DNA from: an uncultured Dysosmobacter sp.
GTDB lineage: Bacteria > Bacillota > Clostridia > Oscillospirales > Oscillospiraceae
Assembly: GCA_934590165.1 (NCBI GenBank)
Contig: CAKTOO010000024.1
Location: forward strand, 1 to 45,736
Length of the DNA: 45,736 bases
Direction of reading: 5' to 3'
Positions 23,953 through 32,157 of the stretch are shown in pieces; position 1 is the stretch's first letter, and the number at the start of each line of letters is the position of its first letter. The notes beneath the pieces are model-generated. The model was not told the origin of the DNA. It worked only from the letters and a program-made list of their open reading frames with translations, and made no database searches. Made by a program: the position numbers and the translations under genes.

Positions 23953-25308
23953 TTACTTTTCAGCCGCAGCAATGCTGGCCTTCTTTTCCGCTACCTTGGA
24001 CTCGGGGCAATCATGCTCCCAGTTCCAGGGATCCTTGCGGCATGCACTGTCGGCGAAGGGGACGAACACGGAGATGACCGCGAACACGCCCAGCAGCACG
24101 GGATACCACAGATAGGGAATGATATCCACGGGCGTGATGCTCAGGCCATACGTGGCGGCCAGAGTGCAGGCCAGCAGCGTCTGGCCTCCGTGGGGCAGAA
24201 TGCCCTGCACCACGCAGGACCACAGGTCCAGTAAAGAAGCGGTACGGCGGGGGTCAATATTGTAGTCCCGGCTCACATCATTGGCGATGGGGTTGGCAAT
24301 GATGATGGCCACCGTATTGTTGGTGGTGGCGGCATCCAGCACGCCCACCAGACCGGCAATACCGAACTGCGCGGACTTGTTGCTCTTCATGACCTTCTGC
24401 AGCTTCTGCACCAGCCATTCCAAGCCGCCCTGATCTTTGATGATCGCGGTCATACCGCCGATCAGAAGGGCCAGGTAGAAGCTCTGGTCCATGTCGATGA
24501 CGCCGACCCAGACCGCCTCGGCGAACTCAATGATGGTGATGGAGCCGGTGGCGACGCCCACCAGGGCGGCGGAGGCAATGCCCAGCGCCATCACGAGCAT
24601 CACGTCCATGCCGATGAGGGCCAATGCCAAAACGACCACATAGGGAATGACTTTGACAAGGCTGTAAGACAGCTCGCCCATATCCAGCGCGGTATCCGGA
24701 CGGCCGAGGATGCACAGCAGCACCAGTGTGATGATGGCGGCAGGCAATGCGATCAGGAAGTTCAGACGGAACTTATCCTTCATTTCCACGTTCTGGCCAC
24801 GGGCGGCGGCGATAGTGGTATCAGAGATGAAGGACAGGTTATCGCCGAACATGGCACCGCCGACCACAGCGCCCAGCAGCATGACCATGTTCAAGTTGGC
24901 CTTTTCCGCAACGCCGACGGCGATGGGAGTGATGGCAGCGATGGTGCCCATGGAGGTGCCGCAGGCGGTGGACATCAGCATGGCGATGATGAACACGCCG
25001 CCCAGCAGGAACTGGGTGGGGACCAGAGACAGGCCCAGGTTCACGACGGCGTCACGGCCGCCCATGGCCTTGGCCACGGAGGAGAATGCGCCGGACAGGG
25101 AGAAGATCATCAGCATGATCAAAACACCCTCGTCACCAGCGCCTTTCGCAAAGGCAGAGAATCGCTCGCTCATTTTTCCCTTTGCAAAGGCAAAGGTCAG
25201 GGCAACCGCGCACAAGCACGCCGTCACCATGGGGAAGCCGCACAGGAACAAGGCCATCATTACGATGAAGGGGATCAGGGTCCAGCCATTTACTTTCTTG
25301 GTTTCCAT
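23953..25308 (-). CDS. NhaC-family Na+/H+ antiporter or sodium-linked transporter
   Basis: The protein has 451 residues from the ATG at 25308 (AAGGAG upstream), with eleven to twelve membrane segments. The family features are visible: MSTACGTSMGT and AITPIAVGVAEKA, GGAMFGDNLSFISDTTIAAA in the ion-binding middle, and the NTVAIIIANPIA and PHGGQTLL segments towards the end. NhaC relatives exchange sodium for protons, but others carry malate/lactate or methionine-type amino acids. Its place behind a methionine gamma-lyase and a cyclase makes substrate transport possible. A C-terminal Lys/Ala/Glu tail is cytoplasmic. Confidence 0.9.
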   Translation of the reverse strand: METKKVNGWTLIPFIVMMALFLCGFPMVTACLCAVALTFAFAKGKMSERFSAFAKGAGDEGVLIMLMIFSLSGAFSSVAKAMGGRDAVVNLGLSLVPTQFLLGGVFIIAMLMSTACGTSMGTIAAITPIAVGVAEKANLNMVMLLGAVVGGAMFGDNLSFISDTTIAAARGQNVEMKDKFRLNFLIALPAAIITLVLLCILGRPDTALDMGELSYSLVKVIPYVVVLALALIGMDVMLVMALGIASAALVGVATGSITIIEFAEAVWVGVIDMDQSFYLALLIGGMTAIIKDQGGLEWLVQKLQKVMKSNKSAQFGIAGLVGVLDAATTNNTVAIIIANPIANDVSRDYNIDPRRTASLLDLWSCVVQGILPHGGQTLLACTLAATYGLSITPVDIIPYLWYPVLLGVFAVISVFVPFADSACRKDPWNWEHDCPESKVAEKKASIAAAEK

Positions 25309-25398
25309 GCATTTCTCCTTCTTTCTATATATACTCCGGGTATTTGCTGACAAGTGTGATCCTCTGCCCCACGCAAAATCGGTCCCGCGTTCCGCGGG

Positions 25399-26072
25399 TC
25401 AGCCCTCAAATTCTCCCATGACCGTGACCTGACTGCTGTCCACACCGGCCAGCCGCAGCGGGGCGGCCACAACTGTTTTCAGTTTCCTGTCTGTTTGAAA
25501 CAGCGGTCTGAGGTCCATGTCCTCTATGGCGGGGATAAACTTTCCGTTGTGACATCCAAACAGGATCTGGTGCGCCTGTCTGGAAAGGCTGTTGGCCGGT
25601 GTGCCCACTGAGAGAAAATCCAGGCCGATACATTTCAAGTCAGGAAAGGTTTCCACAAGGTAGCGGCAGACCTCCGGCGAAAGATACGGTCCTTCGCTTT
25701 CATAGACCCGGGGCTGTGTACTGCGGAGCATACAAAATCCGGTCTTTAAAAGCAAAAGGTCCGCGTTCTGGATGGCTGCCTCATAGGGCCGCAGATCATC
25801 GGGCAACACGGCTTCCCCCCTTTTTTGGGGATATCCACCGCCGCCACACGGTCAAACCAGAAATAGGAAATGGGCAGGTCGTTCAGCTTTGGACCGTTGG
25901 GATTGAAATGGTCGGGTCCGTCGCAGTGCGTTCCGTGGTGGTTGGGCAGGATGGTCTTGCAGGAATTGTACCCGTCCCGCTCGATGGTGGTGAATGGTTC
26001 GATGTGAACAGTGGGCTCCCCCGGCCAAACGACATCTCCGTCCCCCAGCAAATAGGAAAGGAATACCCGCAA
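25399..26072 (-). pseudogene. cyclase-family (kynurenine formamidase-like) gene with frameshift
   Basis: Two minus-strand frames join into one PF04199-type cyclase of about 224 residues. The first part starts at TTG 26072 (GAGGAGG upstream) as MRVFLSYLLGDGD and has the metal motif HHGTHCDGPDHF. The second part, from about 25815, continues ELLL-type sequence through FLSVGTPANS and HQILFGCHNG to the end at 25399. The break lies in a homopolymer (A6 then G6 on the minus strand) where one base appears lost, so the change is a recent mutation, a sequencing error or, less likely, programmed slippage. Intact relatives hydrolyse formamides or cyclic amides. Confidence 0.8.
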
Positions 26073-26171
26073 TACAGCGCACCTCCTCACTTACCCTTTC
26101 CATCCACGCTTTGGCGCAGCCGCCGTCTGTATCGTGGATTTCAGCAGTCGATATCTGATATCATATGTCAT

Positions 26172-26200
26172 ATTTTATACGAAACAGCCTTCCTTATCAA
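26172..26200 (-). promoter_or_regulatory. possible sigma-A promoter of cyclase and NhaC genes
   Basis: On the minus strand TTGATA, 17 bases, TAAAAT, about 95 bases upstream of the cyclase start. It would give these two genes transcription independent of the methionine gamma-lyase gene upstream. Confidence 0.5.
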
Positions 26201-26273
26201 TCGTTATTATGGTGAAATAGCACAATGTATCCGCCATTGGCATACATCACAAGGCAGGCTGCCCGCTTTTCTC

Positions 26274-27497
26274 TCACAGGACGGCAAACGCCTGGTCAAA
26301 GTCGGCAATGAGATCTTCCACATTTTCAAGGCCCACAGAGAAGCGCAGCATACCGTCTGTAATGCCGACCTCCTCCCGGACCTCCTTGGGAACCCGCACA
26401 TGGGTCATGGAGGCAGGATGCTGGATCAGCGTGTCGGGATCGCCCAAGGAGACGGCGATGGCGGGAATTTTCAGGTTGTCCATCAGTTTTTTACTGGCGT
26501 CAAAGGCGGACATGCCCTTGATGCCGTCCTTCAGGACAAAGGAGATCATGGCGCCGTACAGGCCGTTCATCTGCTTTTTCGCCACCTCATGGTCCTTCCC
26601 CATGGACTCCAGGCCAGGGTAATACACCTTTTCAATGTAGGGAGACTTTTCCAGGTACTGGGCAATGGCCATGGCGTTGGCGCAGTGCTGCCGGACCCGC
26701 ATTCCCAGCGTCTTCATGCCGCGAATGATGAGATAGGCGCAGAAGGGCGTCAGCGGTGTGCCGGTGATCTTGCCCATGGCGCGCCCACGGATGACGGCGA
26801 TATCCTCCTTGCTTCCCACCACGACGCCGCCAATCACATCGCCATGGCCGTTGATGTACTTTGTAACGGAGTGGACCACCACATCGGCGCCCAGCTTCAG
26901 GGGATACTGCACCGGAGGCGGCGCGAAGGTATTGTCCACCACGATGCGGATGCCGGGGTGTCTCGCCTTCAGCGCGGCCAGCGCGGCAATGTCGGTGACA
27001 TGCAGCGTGGGGTTGGCCGGGGTCTCAAAATAGATCATTTTGGTGTTGCCCTGAATAGCAGCCTCCACAGCGGAGGCGTCAGCGGAATCCACAAAGGTGG
27101 CCGTGATGCCCAGCGTGGGCAGGATCTCACGCATGACCACATCGGTGCAGCCATAGACCGTGTTGCCGCAGACAATATGGTCTCCCGTCTGAAGCAGGCC
27201 CAGCAGGACGGAGCTGATGGCACCCATGCCGGAGGATGCCGCCACAGCGTCCTCGCCGCCCTCCAGCTGGGCGATCTTCTCCTCGAATACCCGCACGGTG
27301 GGGTTCCCGGCGCGGGTGTAATCATAGCCGGGGATCTCCCCGCTGAATACGCCCATGGCATGGTCAGCGCTGGTAAAGGTAAAGGTGGAGGTCTGGTAAA
27401 TGGGAGTTGCCAGAGCGCCGAAGTCGGAATCCCTGTGATAGCCGGCATGGATGCTCTGCGTGTCAAAGCCAACCGTATTCAGATCAATCTTGCTCAT
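26274..27497 (-). CDS. methionine gamma-lyase (Cys/Met metabolism PLP enzyme)
   Basis: The protein has 407 residues from the ATG at 27497 (GGAGGAG upstream). It belongs to the gamma-family PLP enzymes: the cofactor Lys lies in SVTKYINGHGD, preceded by VVDNTFAPP. The segment YGCTD contains the Cys that marks methionine gamma-lyases rather than cystathionine enzymes, which favours conversion of methionine to methanethiol, ammonia and 2-oxobutyrate. The N-terminus FDTQSIHAGY is typical. A sigma-54 promoter lies upstream at 27554, and the sigma-54 activator gene is next, so methionine or a related amino acid is probably an inducible fuel. Cystathionine gamma-lyase or homocysteine desulfhydrase activity is the main alternative. 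Confidence 0.85.
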   Translation of the reverse strand: MSKIDLNTVGFDTQSIHAGYHRDSDFGALATPIYQTSTFTFTSADHAMGVFSGEIPGYDYTRAGNPTVRVFEEKIAQLEGGEDAVAASSGMGAISSVLLGLLQTGDHIVCGNTVYGCTDVVMREILPTLGITATFVDSADASAVEAAIQGNTKMIYFETPANPTLHVTDIAALAALKARHPGIRIVVDNTFAPPPVQYPLKLGADVVVHSVTKYINGHGDVIGGVVVGSKEDIAVIRGRAMGKITGTPLTPFCAYLIIRGMKTLGMRVRQHCANAMAIAQYLEKSPYIEKVYYPGLESMGKDHEVAKKQMNGLYGAMISFVLKDGIKGMSAFDASKKLMDNLKIPAIAVSLGDPDTLIQHPASMTHVRVPKEVREEVGITDGMLRFSVGLENVEDLIADFDQAFAVL

Positions 27498-27551
27498 TGT
27501 ATACTCCTCCAATCAAAATCTGCCGCAATCTGTATGATGCAAAAATAATAA

Positions 27552-27569
27552 AAGCAAGAACCATGCCAA
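27552..27569 (-). promoter_or_regulatory. sigma-54 (-24/-12) promoter of methionine gamma-lyase
   Basis: Minus strand TTGGCATGGTTCTTGCTT: the invariant GG (27567-27566) and GC (27555-27554) are separated by exactly ten bases, with TTGGCA and TTGC contexts as in the consensus. The lyase start is about 55 bases downstream, and the neighbouring gene encodes a sigma-54 activator. Confidence 0.9.
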
Positions 27570-27630
27570 CCATTTTTCTTGTGAAAAGCTCCCAATTCTT
27601 AATGTTTTTCAAAACAAGTTCCCTCAAGCA

Positions 27631-27672
27631 AAAACAGGTCAAAATAGGCGTCTGCCTATTTTGACCTGTTTT
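27631..27672 (-). terminator. 19-bp palindrome at the end of the activator gene
   Basis: AAAACAGGTC-type arms 27631-27649 and 27654-27672 pair perfectly around GTCT. On the minus strand it ends in TTTTT and overlaps the activator stop codon (27656), so it is a good terminator. It also lies about 70-110 bases upstream of the sigma-54 promoter, where activator-binding palindromes sit, so it may serve both roles. Confidence 0.75.
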
Positions 27673-29650
27673 TGTACTCCTGCAAGCCCATATCTGTCAG
27701 GCGGGAGCCTCCCCGGCCTGTACCGGAAGTGATCCATCCCCGGGCCTTCATCTGTTCCAATTCTCTGCGCAGCTGACTCTCGGAAACGGAGAGGCCCCGC
27801 TTGGCGAGGATATGCTGCAGCTGTTTGCGTCCGCAATTTTCTTCCGCCAAAGCACGCAGCAGCGCGTTCTGCAAGCGCTGGGAGCCGCTCTCATCCGGTC
27901 CGTGGGCGGAGGCGGCGCGGTGAATGGTGTAGGGCAGGTTTTCCGGTTCGATGACCGGTAGGTTCTGACATCCCAAATACTCCACGCAGTTGCGCAGCTC
28001 CCGGATATTCCCCGGCCAGCTGTACCGCAGCAGAAGGGCCTTCGTCTCCTCTGTCAGCACGAAGGTGAGCCGAAGGGTACTTTTGAATTCCTCAATCAGC
28101 GTGAGGATATCCTCCCGGCGGCGGCGCAGGGGCGGCAGGTCCAGCGGCAGGGTGCTGACCCGGTAAAACAGGTCGCTGCGAAACCGTCCCTCCTCCATCA
28201 TGGCGGTCAGGTCCTGATTGGAGGCACTGATGATCCGCACATCAATGGGGATGACCCGGTCGCCGCCCACCCGCATCATCTCCCGCTCCTGGATGACCCG
28301 CAGCAGCTTCAGCTGCGTGCTGGGGGCCATGCCCTCGATCTCGTCCAGAAATATGGAGCCGGAACTGGCCAGCTCAAAAAGGCCCGCCTTGCCGCCTTTT
28401 CTGGCGCCGGTGAAGGCGCCGTCTTCATAGCCGAACAGCTCGCTCTCCAACAGGCTGTCCGGCAGGGCGGCGCAGTTGATGGCCACAAACGGCGCCGCCG
28501 CCCGGGGAGAGCTGTTGTGGATGGCGTGGGCAAACAGCTCTTTTCCGGTGCCGCTCTCCCCTGTGATGAGAATGGAGGACTCTGTCCGTGCCATTTTCCG
28601 GGCCAGCTCCACCGTCAGCCTGATCCGGGCGCTGCCGCCGCAAATATCAGAAAACCGGTATTTCGCTACATGCCCCTTGCCGGAGGCGGGCTTGGCCCGC
28701 GGCGGGCTATCCGGTTCCGGCAGGGAAAACAGGACGTAGGCGCCCAGATACTGGGTCCCCTGGGTGATCGGCGTCATACGGACCGTATAGGTGCCGCCGG
28801 GAAAGGAAATGACTCGGGAAATGGGTGTTTGCTGTGTGCGGCAGTGTTCCGCCAGCTCCAGCGGCAGCAGCTCCGGCAACCGGGAGCGCAGCAGCTGGCC
28901 CCGCGGCTTTTTCAAAATATCGGCTGCCTGAAAATTACACTCCAAAATTTCTCCGTCGGCATTGATGCCCAGCAGGCCCTCATCCGACAGCTGCACCAAG
29001 GCGCCCAAGCGCCGCTCCAGCGTCTGGTTTTCCTCCACCAGGATGGAAACGCCCGCGGAGGTGTTGTGCTGCTTTTCAAAATAGCTGAAAAAGCGGCGGG
29101 TCTTCAAAACGTATTCGCATTGCAACTCCTCCGCCAACTCCACCATGGTCACGATATCAATGCAGCGGGGGCCAAGGTCGATGCACTCCGTCACCCAGTC
29201 CGGCACGGAGTCAGTCTCGCCCGGGGTCACCGCCAGCGGGAGCTTCGGACCTGTATAATCGGGGTAGCAGGGTTGGAAGGTGATATAGCTGTATCCGGCC
29301 TGGTACAGCTGGAAGATGGTCTCCTCCGCCATCATTTTGGACAGGTTCACCAGCAGCGCCTGCGTCCCTTTTGGATAGGCGTTCAGCTGCAAAAGGCTCT
29401 TTCGCTGGAGGCTGAGATTGATGGGTATCCACTTTTTTCCACGGAAATGCACCTTTTTGATCTCTGAAAAATCCGCGGCGGAGCTGGCGGAGGTCAAAAT
29501 GGCATCCTCCCTCTGGTCAGCATAGGCAGCGGGGTCGTCAATGGTAAAGGCCCGGACCGTGACCGCGTCCCCAAACACGCTGTACAGCTGCGCGGTATAC
29601 TCCGGAATACAGCTCTTGTTCTCCACGATCAGTTTGACCAGCTTTTTCAC
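27656..29650 (-). CDS. sigma-54-dependent transcriptional activator with PAS domain
   Basis: The protein has 664 residues from the GTG at 29650, chosen because GGGAGG lies 8 bases upstream and the -10 box at 29685 excludes longer starts. Residues about 1-190 form an N-terminal sensor domain resembling PrpR-type receptor domains; a PAS domain follows (about 205-310). The AAA+ core begins near 340: Walker A GESGTGKE, the sigma-54 contact loop GAFTGA, Walker B SIFLDEIEG, and the Arg finger region FRSDLFYR. The C-terminal end is a helix-turn-helix-like region. It should bind upstream of the lyase promoter and drive RNA polymerase-sigma-54. It is the only regulator in this neighbourhood. Confidence 0.92.
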   Translation of the reverse strand: MKKLVKLIVENKSCIPEYTAQLYSVFGDAVTVRAFTIDDPAAYADQREDAILTSASSAADFSEIKKVHFRGKKWIPINLSLQRKSLLQLNAYPKGTQALLVNLSKMMAEETIFQLYQAGYSYITFQPCYPDYTGPKLPLAVTPGETDSVPDWVTECIDLGPRCIDIVTMVELAEELQCEYVLKTRRFFSYFEKQHNTSAGVSILVEENQTLERRLGALVQLSDEGLLGINADGEILECNFQAADILKKPRGQLLRSRLPELLPLELAEHCRTQQTPISRVISFPGGTYTVRMTPITQGTQYLGAYVLFSLPEPDSPPRAKPASGKGHVAKYRFSDICGGSARIRLTVELARKMARTESSILITGESGTGKELFAHAIHNSSPRAAAPFVAINCAALPDSLLESELFGYEDGAFTGARKGGKAGLFELASSGSIFLDEIEGMAPSTQLKLLRVIQEREMMRVGGDRVIPIDVRIISASNQDLTAMMEEGRFRSDLFYRVSTLPLDLPPLRRRREDILTLIEEFKSTLRLTFVLTEETKALLLRYSWPGNIRELRNCVEYLGCQNLPVIEPENLPYTIHRAASAHGPDESGSQRLQNALLRALAEENCGRKQLQHILAKRGLSVSESQLRRELEQMKARGWITSGTGRGGSRLTDMGLQEYKNRSK

Positions 29651-29684
29651 GCCTTCCGCCTCCCACACCATGTTGGTGCGCATT

Positions 29685-29713
29685 ATTGTATCATATTCGA
29701 CATAACAGCGCAA
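29685..29713 (-). promoter_or_regulatory. promoter of the sigma-54 activator gene
   Basis: On the minus strand TTGCGC, 17 bases, TACAAT, about 35 bases upstream of the GTG start. Confidence 0.6.
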
Positions 29714-29784
29714 CACACGTCAGACTTCGTCGAAAGGGACACGCACAAAGCATTTTTTAGTCGCCAAGAAGGAAAATTTTATGA

Positions 29785-29889
29785 TACAATGGTAGAAGCG
29801 ATCTGCGTTGCCGGCCGCAGGGAACGTTTCACCGGGTAAGAGCGAGCCGGCGGTGCGCAAAACGGAAACTGCAAAAGGGAGAGTGAAAC
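29785..29889 (+). promoter_or_regulatory. leader of the sodium-pump operon, possibly structured
   Basis: A TACAAT box at 29785-29790 is followed by about 95 bases with paired elements: CTGCG and CGCAG flank TTGCCGGC, and GCCGGC occurs again downstream and could pair with that loop. A sodium- or metabolite-sensing riboswitch before a sodium pump is plausible, but I cannot match a known consensus. Confidence 0.35.
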
Positions 29890-30096
29890 ATGGATAGCAC
29901 CGCAAATACAGAGAATCAGTCTGCACAGTCCGGCAAAGCCAGCGCCGTCCCAGTTCCCCCCAGGCACCGTGGGCAGCCAGGCCGCACAGACATTTGGGCA
30001 AGCCGGACATTCAGACATATTCTGATTGCCCCTAACAACGAAACGCTGAAACAAGGAGAGATACAATGGACTATTCCATCATTTTTGTCTGTCTGA
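29890..30096 (+). CDS. possible leader peptide or small ORF, unknown
   Basis: A 68-residue frame has a fair ribosome site (GGGAGAG, 9 bases before the ATG) and a polar, Ser/Thr/Asn-rich start. From about residue 24 it is Pro/Arg-rich and unlike a folded protein; a shift by one base at the CCCCCC run (near 29963) would give a different, shorter end. It overlaps the start of the next gene by 31 bases. It could be a leader peptide, a decayed gene or chance. No family recognised. Confidence 0.3.
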   Translation: MDSTANTENQSAQSGKASAVPVPPRHRGQPGRTDIWASRTFRHILIAPNNETLKQGEIQWTIPSFLSV

Positions 30097-30326
30097 TGGG
30101 AATGGGAACGGTGTTTTTCGGTCTGGTCTGTCTGATCGTATTGACAACGCTCCTGGGCCGTGTCTGTGGGCGGGACCATCCGTCTGCCGCGCCGGCGGCC
30201 GCTGTCCCGGAAGCAGCAACGGCGGTAGACCAACAGGAATTGATCGCCGCCGTTTCTGCCGCCATTGCGGAGGAGCTGGGCACCGATATCACCGGTATCC
30301 GCATTTTGTCCATCAAAAAACTGTAA
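30066..30326 (+). CDS. sodium-pump decarboxylase gamma subunit (OadG-like)
   Basis: The protein has 86 residues: one N-terminal membrane segment (about 5-30, beginning MDYSIIFVCLMGMG), an Ala/Pro linker and a short C-terminal domain with ITGIRILSIKK. This is the build of OadG/MmdD-type subunits, which hold the carboxyltransferase to the membrane beta subunit. CAAGGAG lies before the ATG. It is the first structural gene of the operon, 21 bases before the biotin carrier gene. The exact substrate of the pump is set by other subunits. Confidence 0.85.
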   Translation: MDYSIIFVCLMGMGTVFFGLVCLIVLTTLLGRVCGRDHPSAAPAAAVPEAATAVDQQELIAAVSAAIAEELGTDITGIRILSIKKL

Positions 30327-30347
30327 ATGGATAAGGAGAAGACACCT

Positions 30348-30701
30348 ATGAAAAAATACAGAGTGACCGTCAACGGCACTGTTTATGAAATTGAACTGGA
30401 GGAACTGACCGGGGCCGCCCCCGCTGCCGCTGCCCCCGCCGCTCCTGCTGCCGCTGCTCCCGCCGCCCCCGCTGCCGCTTCCACTGAAGGCGAGCAAGTG
30501 ACCTCCCCCATGCCCGGCACCATTCTGGCCGTCAATGTCGCCGTGGGGGATACTGTGAAGCGGGGCCAGGTACTGATGATCCTGGAGGCCATGAAGATGG
30601 AAAATGAGATCATGTGCCCCCGCGACGGTAAAATTGTCTCCGTCAACACCTCCAAGGGCTCCTCCGTGGAGTCCGGTACGCTGCTGTGCGTCATCCAGTG
30701 A
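30348..30701 (+). CDS. biotin carrier protein of the sodium-pump decarboxylase
   Basis: The protein has 117 residues from the ATG at 30348 (AAGGAG upstream); the ATG at 30327 lacks a site. It starts MKKYRVTVNGTVYEIELEEL, passes through an Ala/Pro linker (about 24-50) of nearly pure AAPAA repeats, and ends in a biotinyl domain with the biotinylation motif EAMKM. It shuttles the carboxyl group from the carboxyltransferase to the membrane beta subunit. Such linkers are flexible swinging arms; their length can vary by slippage in the repeated codons. Confidence 0.95.
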   Translation: MKKYRVTVNGTVYEIELEELTGAAPAAAAPAAPAAAAPAAPAAASTEGEQVTSPMPGTILAVNVAVGDTVKRGQVLMILEAMKMENEIMCPRDGKIVSVNTSKGSSVESGTLLCVIQ

Positions 30702-30717
30702 CAGACTGGAGGCGCAT

Positions 30718-32142
30718 ATGGAAGCTATCCTGAATTTTATCAACGATACCGGCTTCGTCCTATTTTTCCAGGATGGCGGCTGGAAAAACCTGGTGATGTT
30801 GGCCATTGCCTGCTTCCTGCTGTACCTGGGCATCAGCAAAAAGTTTGAACCTCTGCTGATGTGCACCATCGCCTTCGGTATGCTGGTGACCAATCTGCCA
30901 GGCGCCGGCATGTTCCACGAAATTTTCTTTGCCGGCGGCCACATCCACTGGGACCTGATGGGCGGAAGCCCCGTCACCGCGGAATTCCTGGCGGAGATGC
31001 AGGAGCTGGGGGTATCGCAAAATGTCCTTGCCCCATATGTGGAACAGTTGATGGCCGCGGCACAATCCGCCTTCTCGCCGGAAATCATGGAAAGCGTGAT
31101 GTCGGAGATCTCCGCCGCCGCCAGTGGTACCCTGAGTGCCTTTGAGGTGCAGCTCCAGGCGCTGGTCCAGGCGGAGCAGGCCGCCGCTTATTACGGTGTG
31201 GAGCTGTCCAATGTCACTGTCAGCACCGGCCTTATCGACATTTTGTACTTAGGCGTAAAGCTGGGTATTTATCCCTGCCTCATCTTTATGGGCGTGGGCG
31301 CTATGACCGACTTCGGTCCCCTCATCGCCAACCCCAAGAGCCTGCTGCTGGGCGCCGCCGCCCAGGTGGGCATTTTCCTGACCTACGCCGGCTGCCGCCT
31401 CATGGGCTTTACCGGTGCGGAGGCCAGTTCCATCGGCATCATCGGCGGTGCCGACGGCCCCACCGCCATCTTCGTCACCGCCATGCTGGCTCCGGCCCTG
31501 CTGGGCCCTATCGCTGTGGCAGCTTACTCCTACATGGCCCTGGTGCCTGTGATCCAGCCGCCCATCATGAAGCTGCTGACCACTGAAAAGGAACGGCAGA
31601 TCGTCATGAAGCCCCTGCGGCAGGTCTCTAAGAAGGAAAAGATCATCTTCCCCATCGTGGTGACCATTTTTGTGGCACTGCTGGTGCCCTCCGCCGGTCC
31701 CCTCATTGCCTGCCTGATGCTGGGCAACTTGTTCCGGGAGTGCGGCGTCACGGAGCGTCTCAGCAAGACCGTGCAGAACGAGCTTATCAACATCGTCACC
31801 ATCTTCCTGGGTGTCTCCGTGGGCGCCACCGCCACCGGCGCCACCTTCCTGTCCCTCCAGACCATCAAGATCATGGTCATGGGCATCGTGGCCTTCGGCT
31901 GCGGTACTGCCGGCGGCGTGCTGCTTGCCAAGTTCATGAACCTGTTCCTGAAGGAGAAGATCAATCCCCTCATCGGTTCCGCCGGCGTATCCGCCGTACC
32001 TATGGCGGCCCGGGTATCCCAGAAGGTGGGCCAGGAGGCCAACCCCGGCAACTTCCTGCTGATGCACGCCATGGGTCCCAACGTGGCCGGTGTCATCGGC
32101 TCCGCCATCGCGGCCGGCGTTCTCATCTCTCTATTCGGTTAA
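30718..32142 (+). CDS. sodium-pump decarboxylase beta subunit (OadB/MmdB-like) with insertion
   Basis: The protein has 474 residues from the ATG at 30718 (GGAGG upstream). It is the membrane subunit that decarboxylates carboxybiotin and exports sodium. Conserved stretches are LIFMGVGAMTDFGPLIANP, GIIGGADGPTAIF (with the essential Asp in GADGPT) and GVSVGATATG. The family is usually about 375-430 residues; here roughly residues 80-165, between the first membrane segments and LIFMGVGAMTDF, form an Ala/Glu/Gln-rich, likely helical insertion that seems to lie outside the membrane core. Its origin and role are unknown. Confidence 0.92.
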   Translation: MEAILNFINDTGFVLFFQDGGWKNLVMLAIACFLLYLGISKKFEPLLMCTIAFGMLVTNLPGAGMFHEIFFAGGHIHWDLMGGSPVTAEFLAEMQELGVSQNVLAPYVEQLMAAAQSAFSPEIMESVMSEISAAASGTLSAFEVQLQALVQAEQAAAYYGVELSNVTVSTGLIDILYLGVKLGIYPCLIFMGVGAMTDFGPLIANPKSLLLGAAAQVGIFLTYAGCRLMGFTGAEASSIGIIGGADGPTAIFVTAMLAPALLGPIAVAAYSYMALVPVIQPPIMKLLTTEKERQIVMKPLRQVSKKEKIIFPIVVTIFVALLVPSAGPLIACLMLGNLFRECGVTERLSKTVQNELINIVTIFLGVSVGATATGATFLSLQTIKIMVMGIVAFGCGTAGGVLLAKFMNLFLKEKINPLIGSAGVSAVPMAARVSQKVGQEANPGNFLLMHAMGPNVAGVIGSAIAAGVLISLFG

Positions 32143-32157
32143 GGGAGGTCATCATCT

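Noticed and set aside
25800..25830. Programmed -1 frameshift in the cyclase gene
   Set aside because: The A6G6 run is not in a standard slippery frame (the zero frame reads AAA AAA GGG), so simple mutation or sequencing error is preferred.
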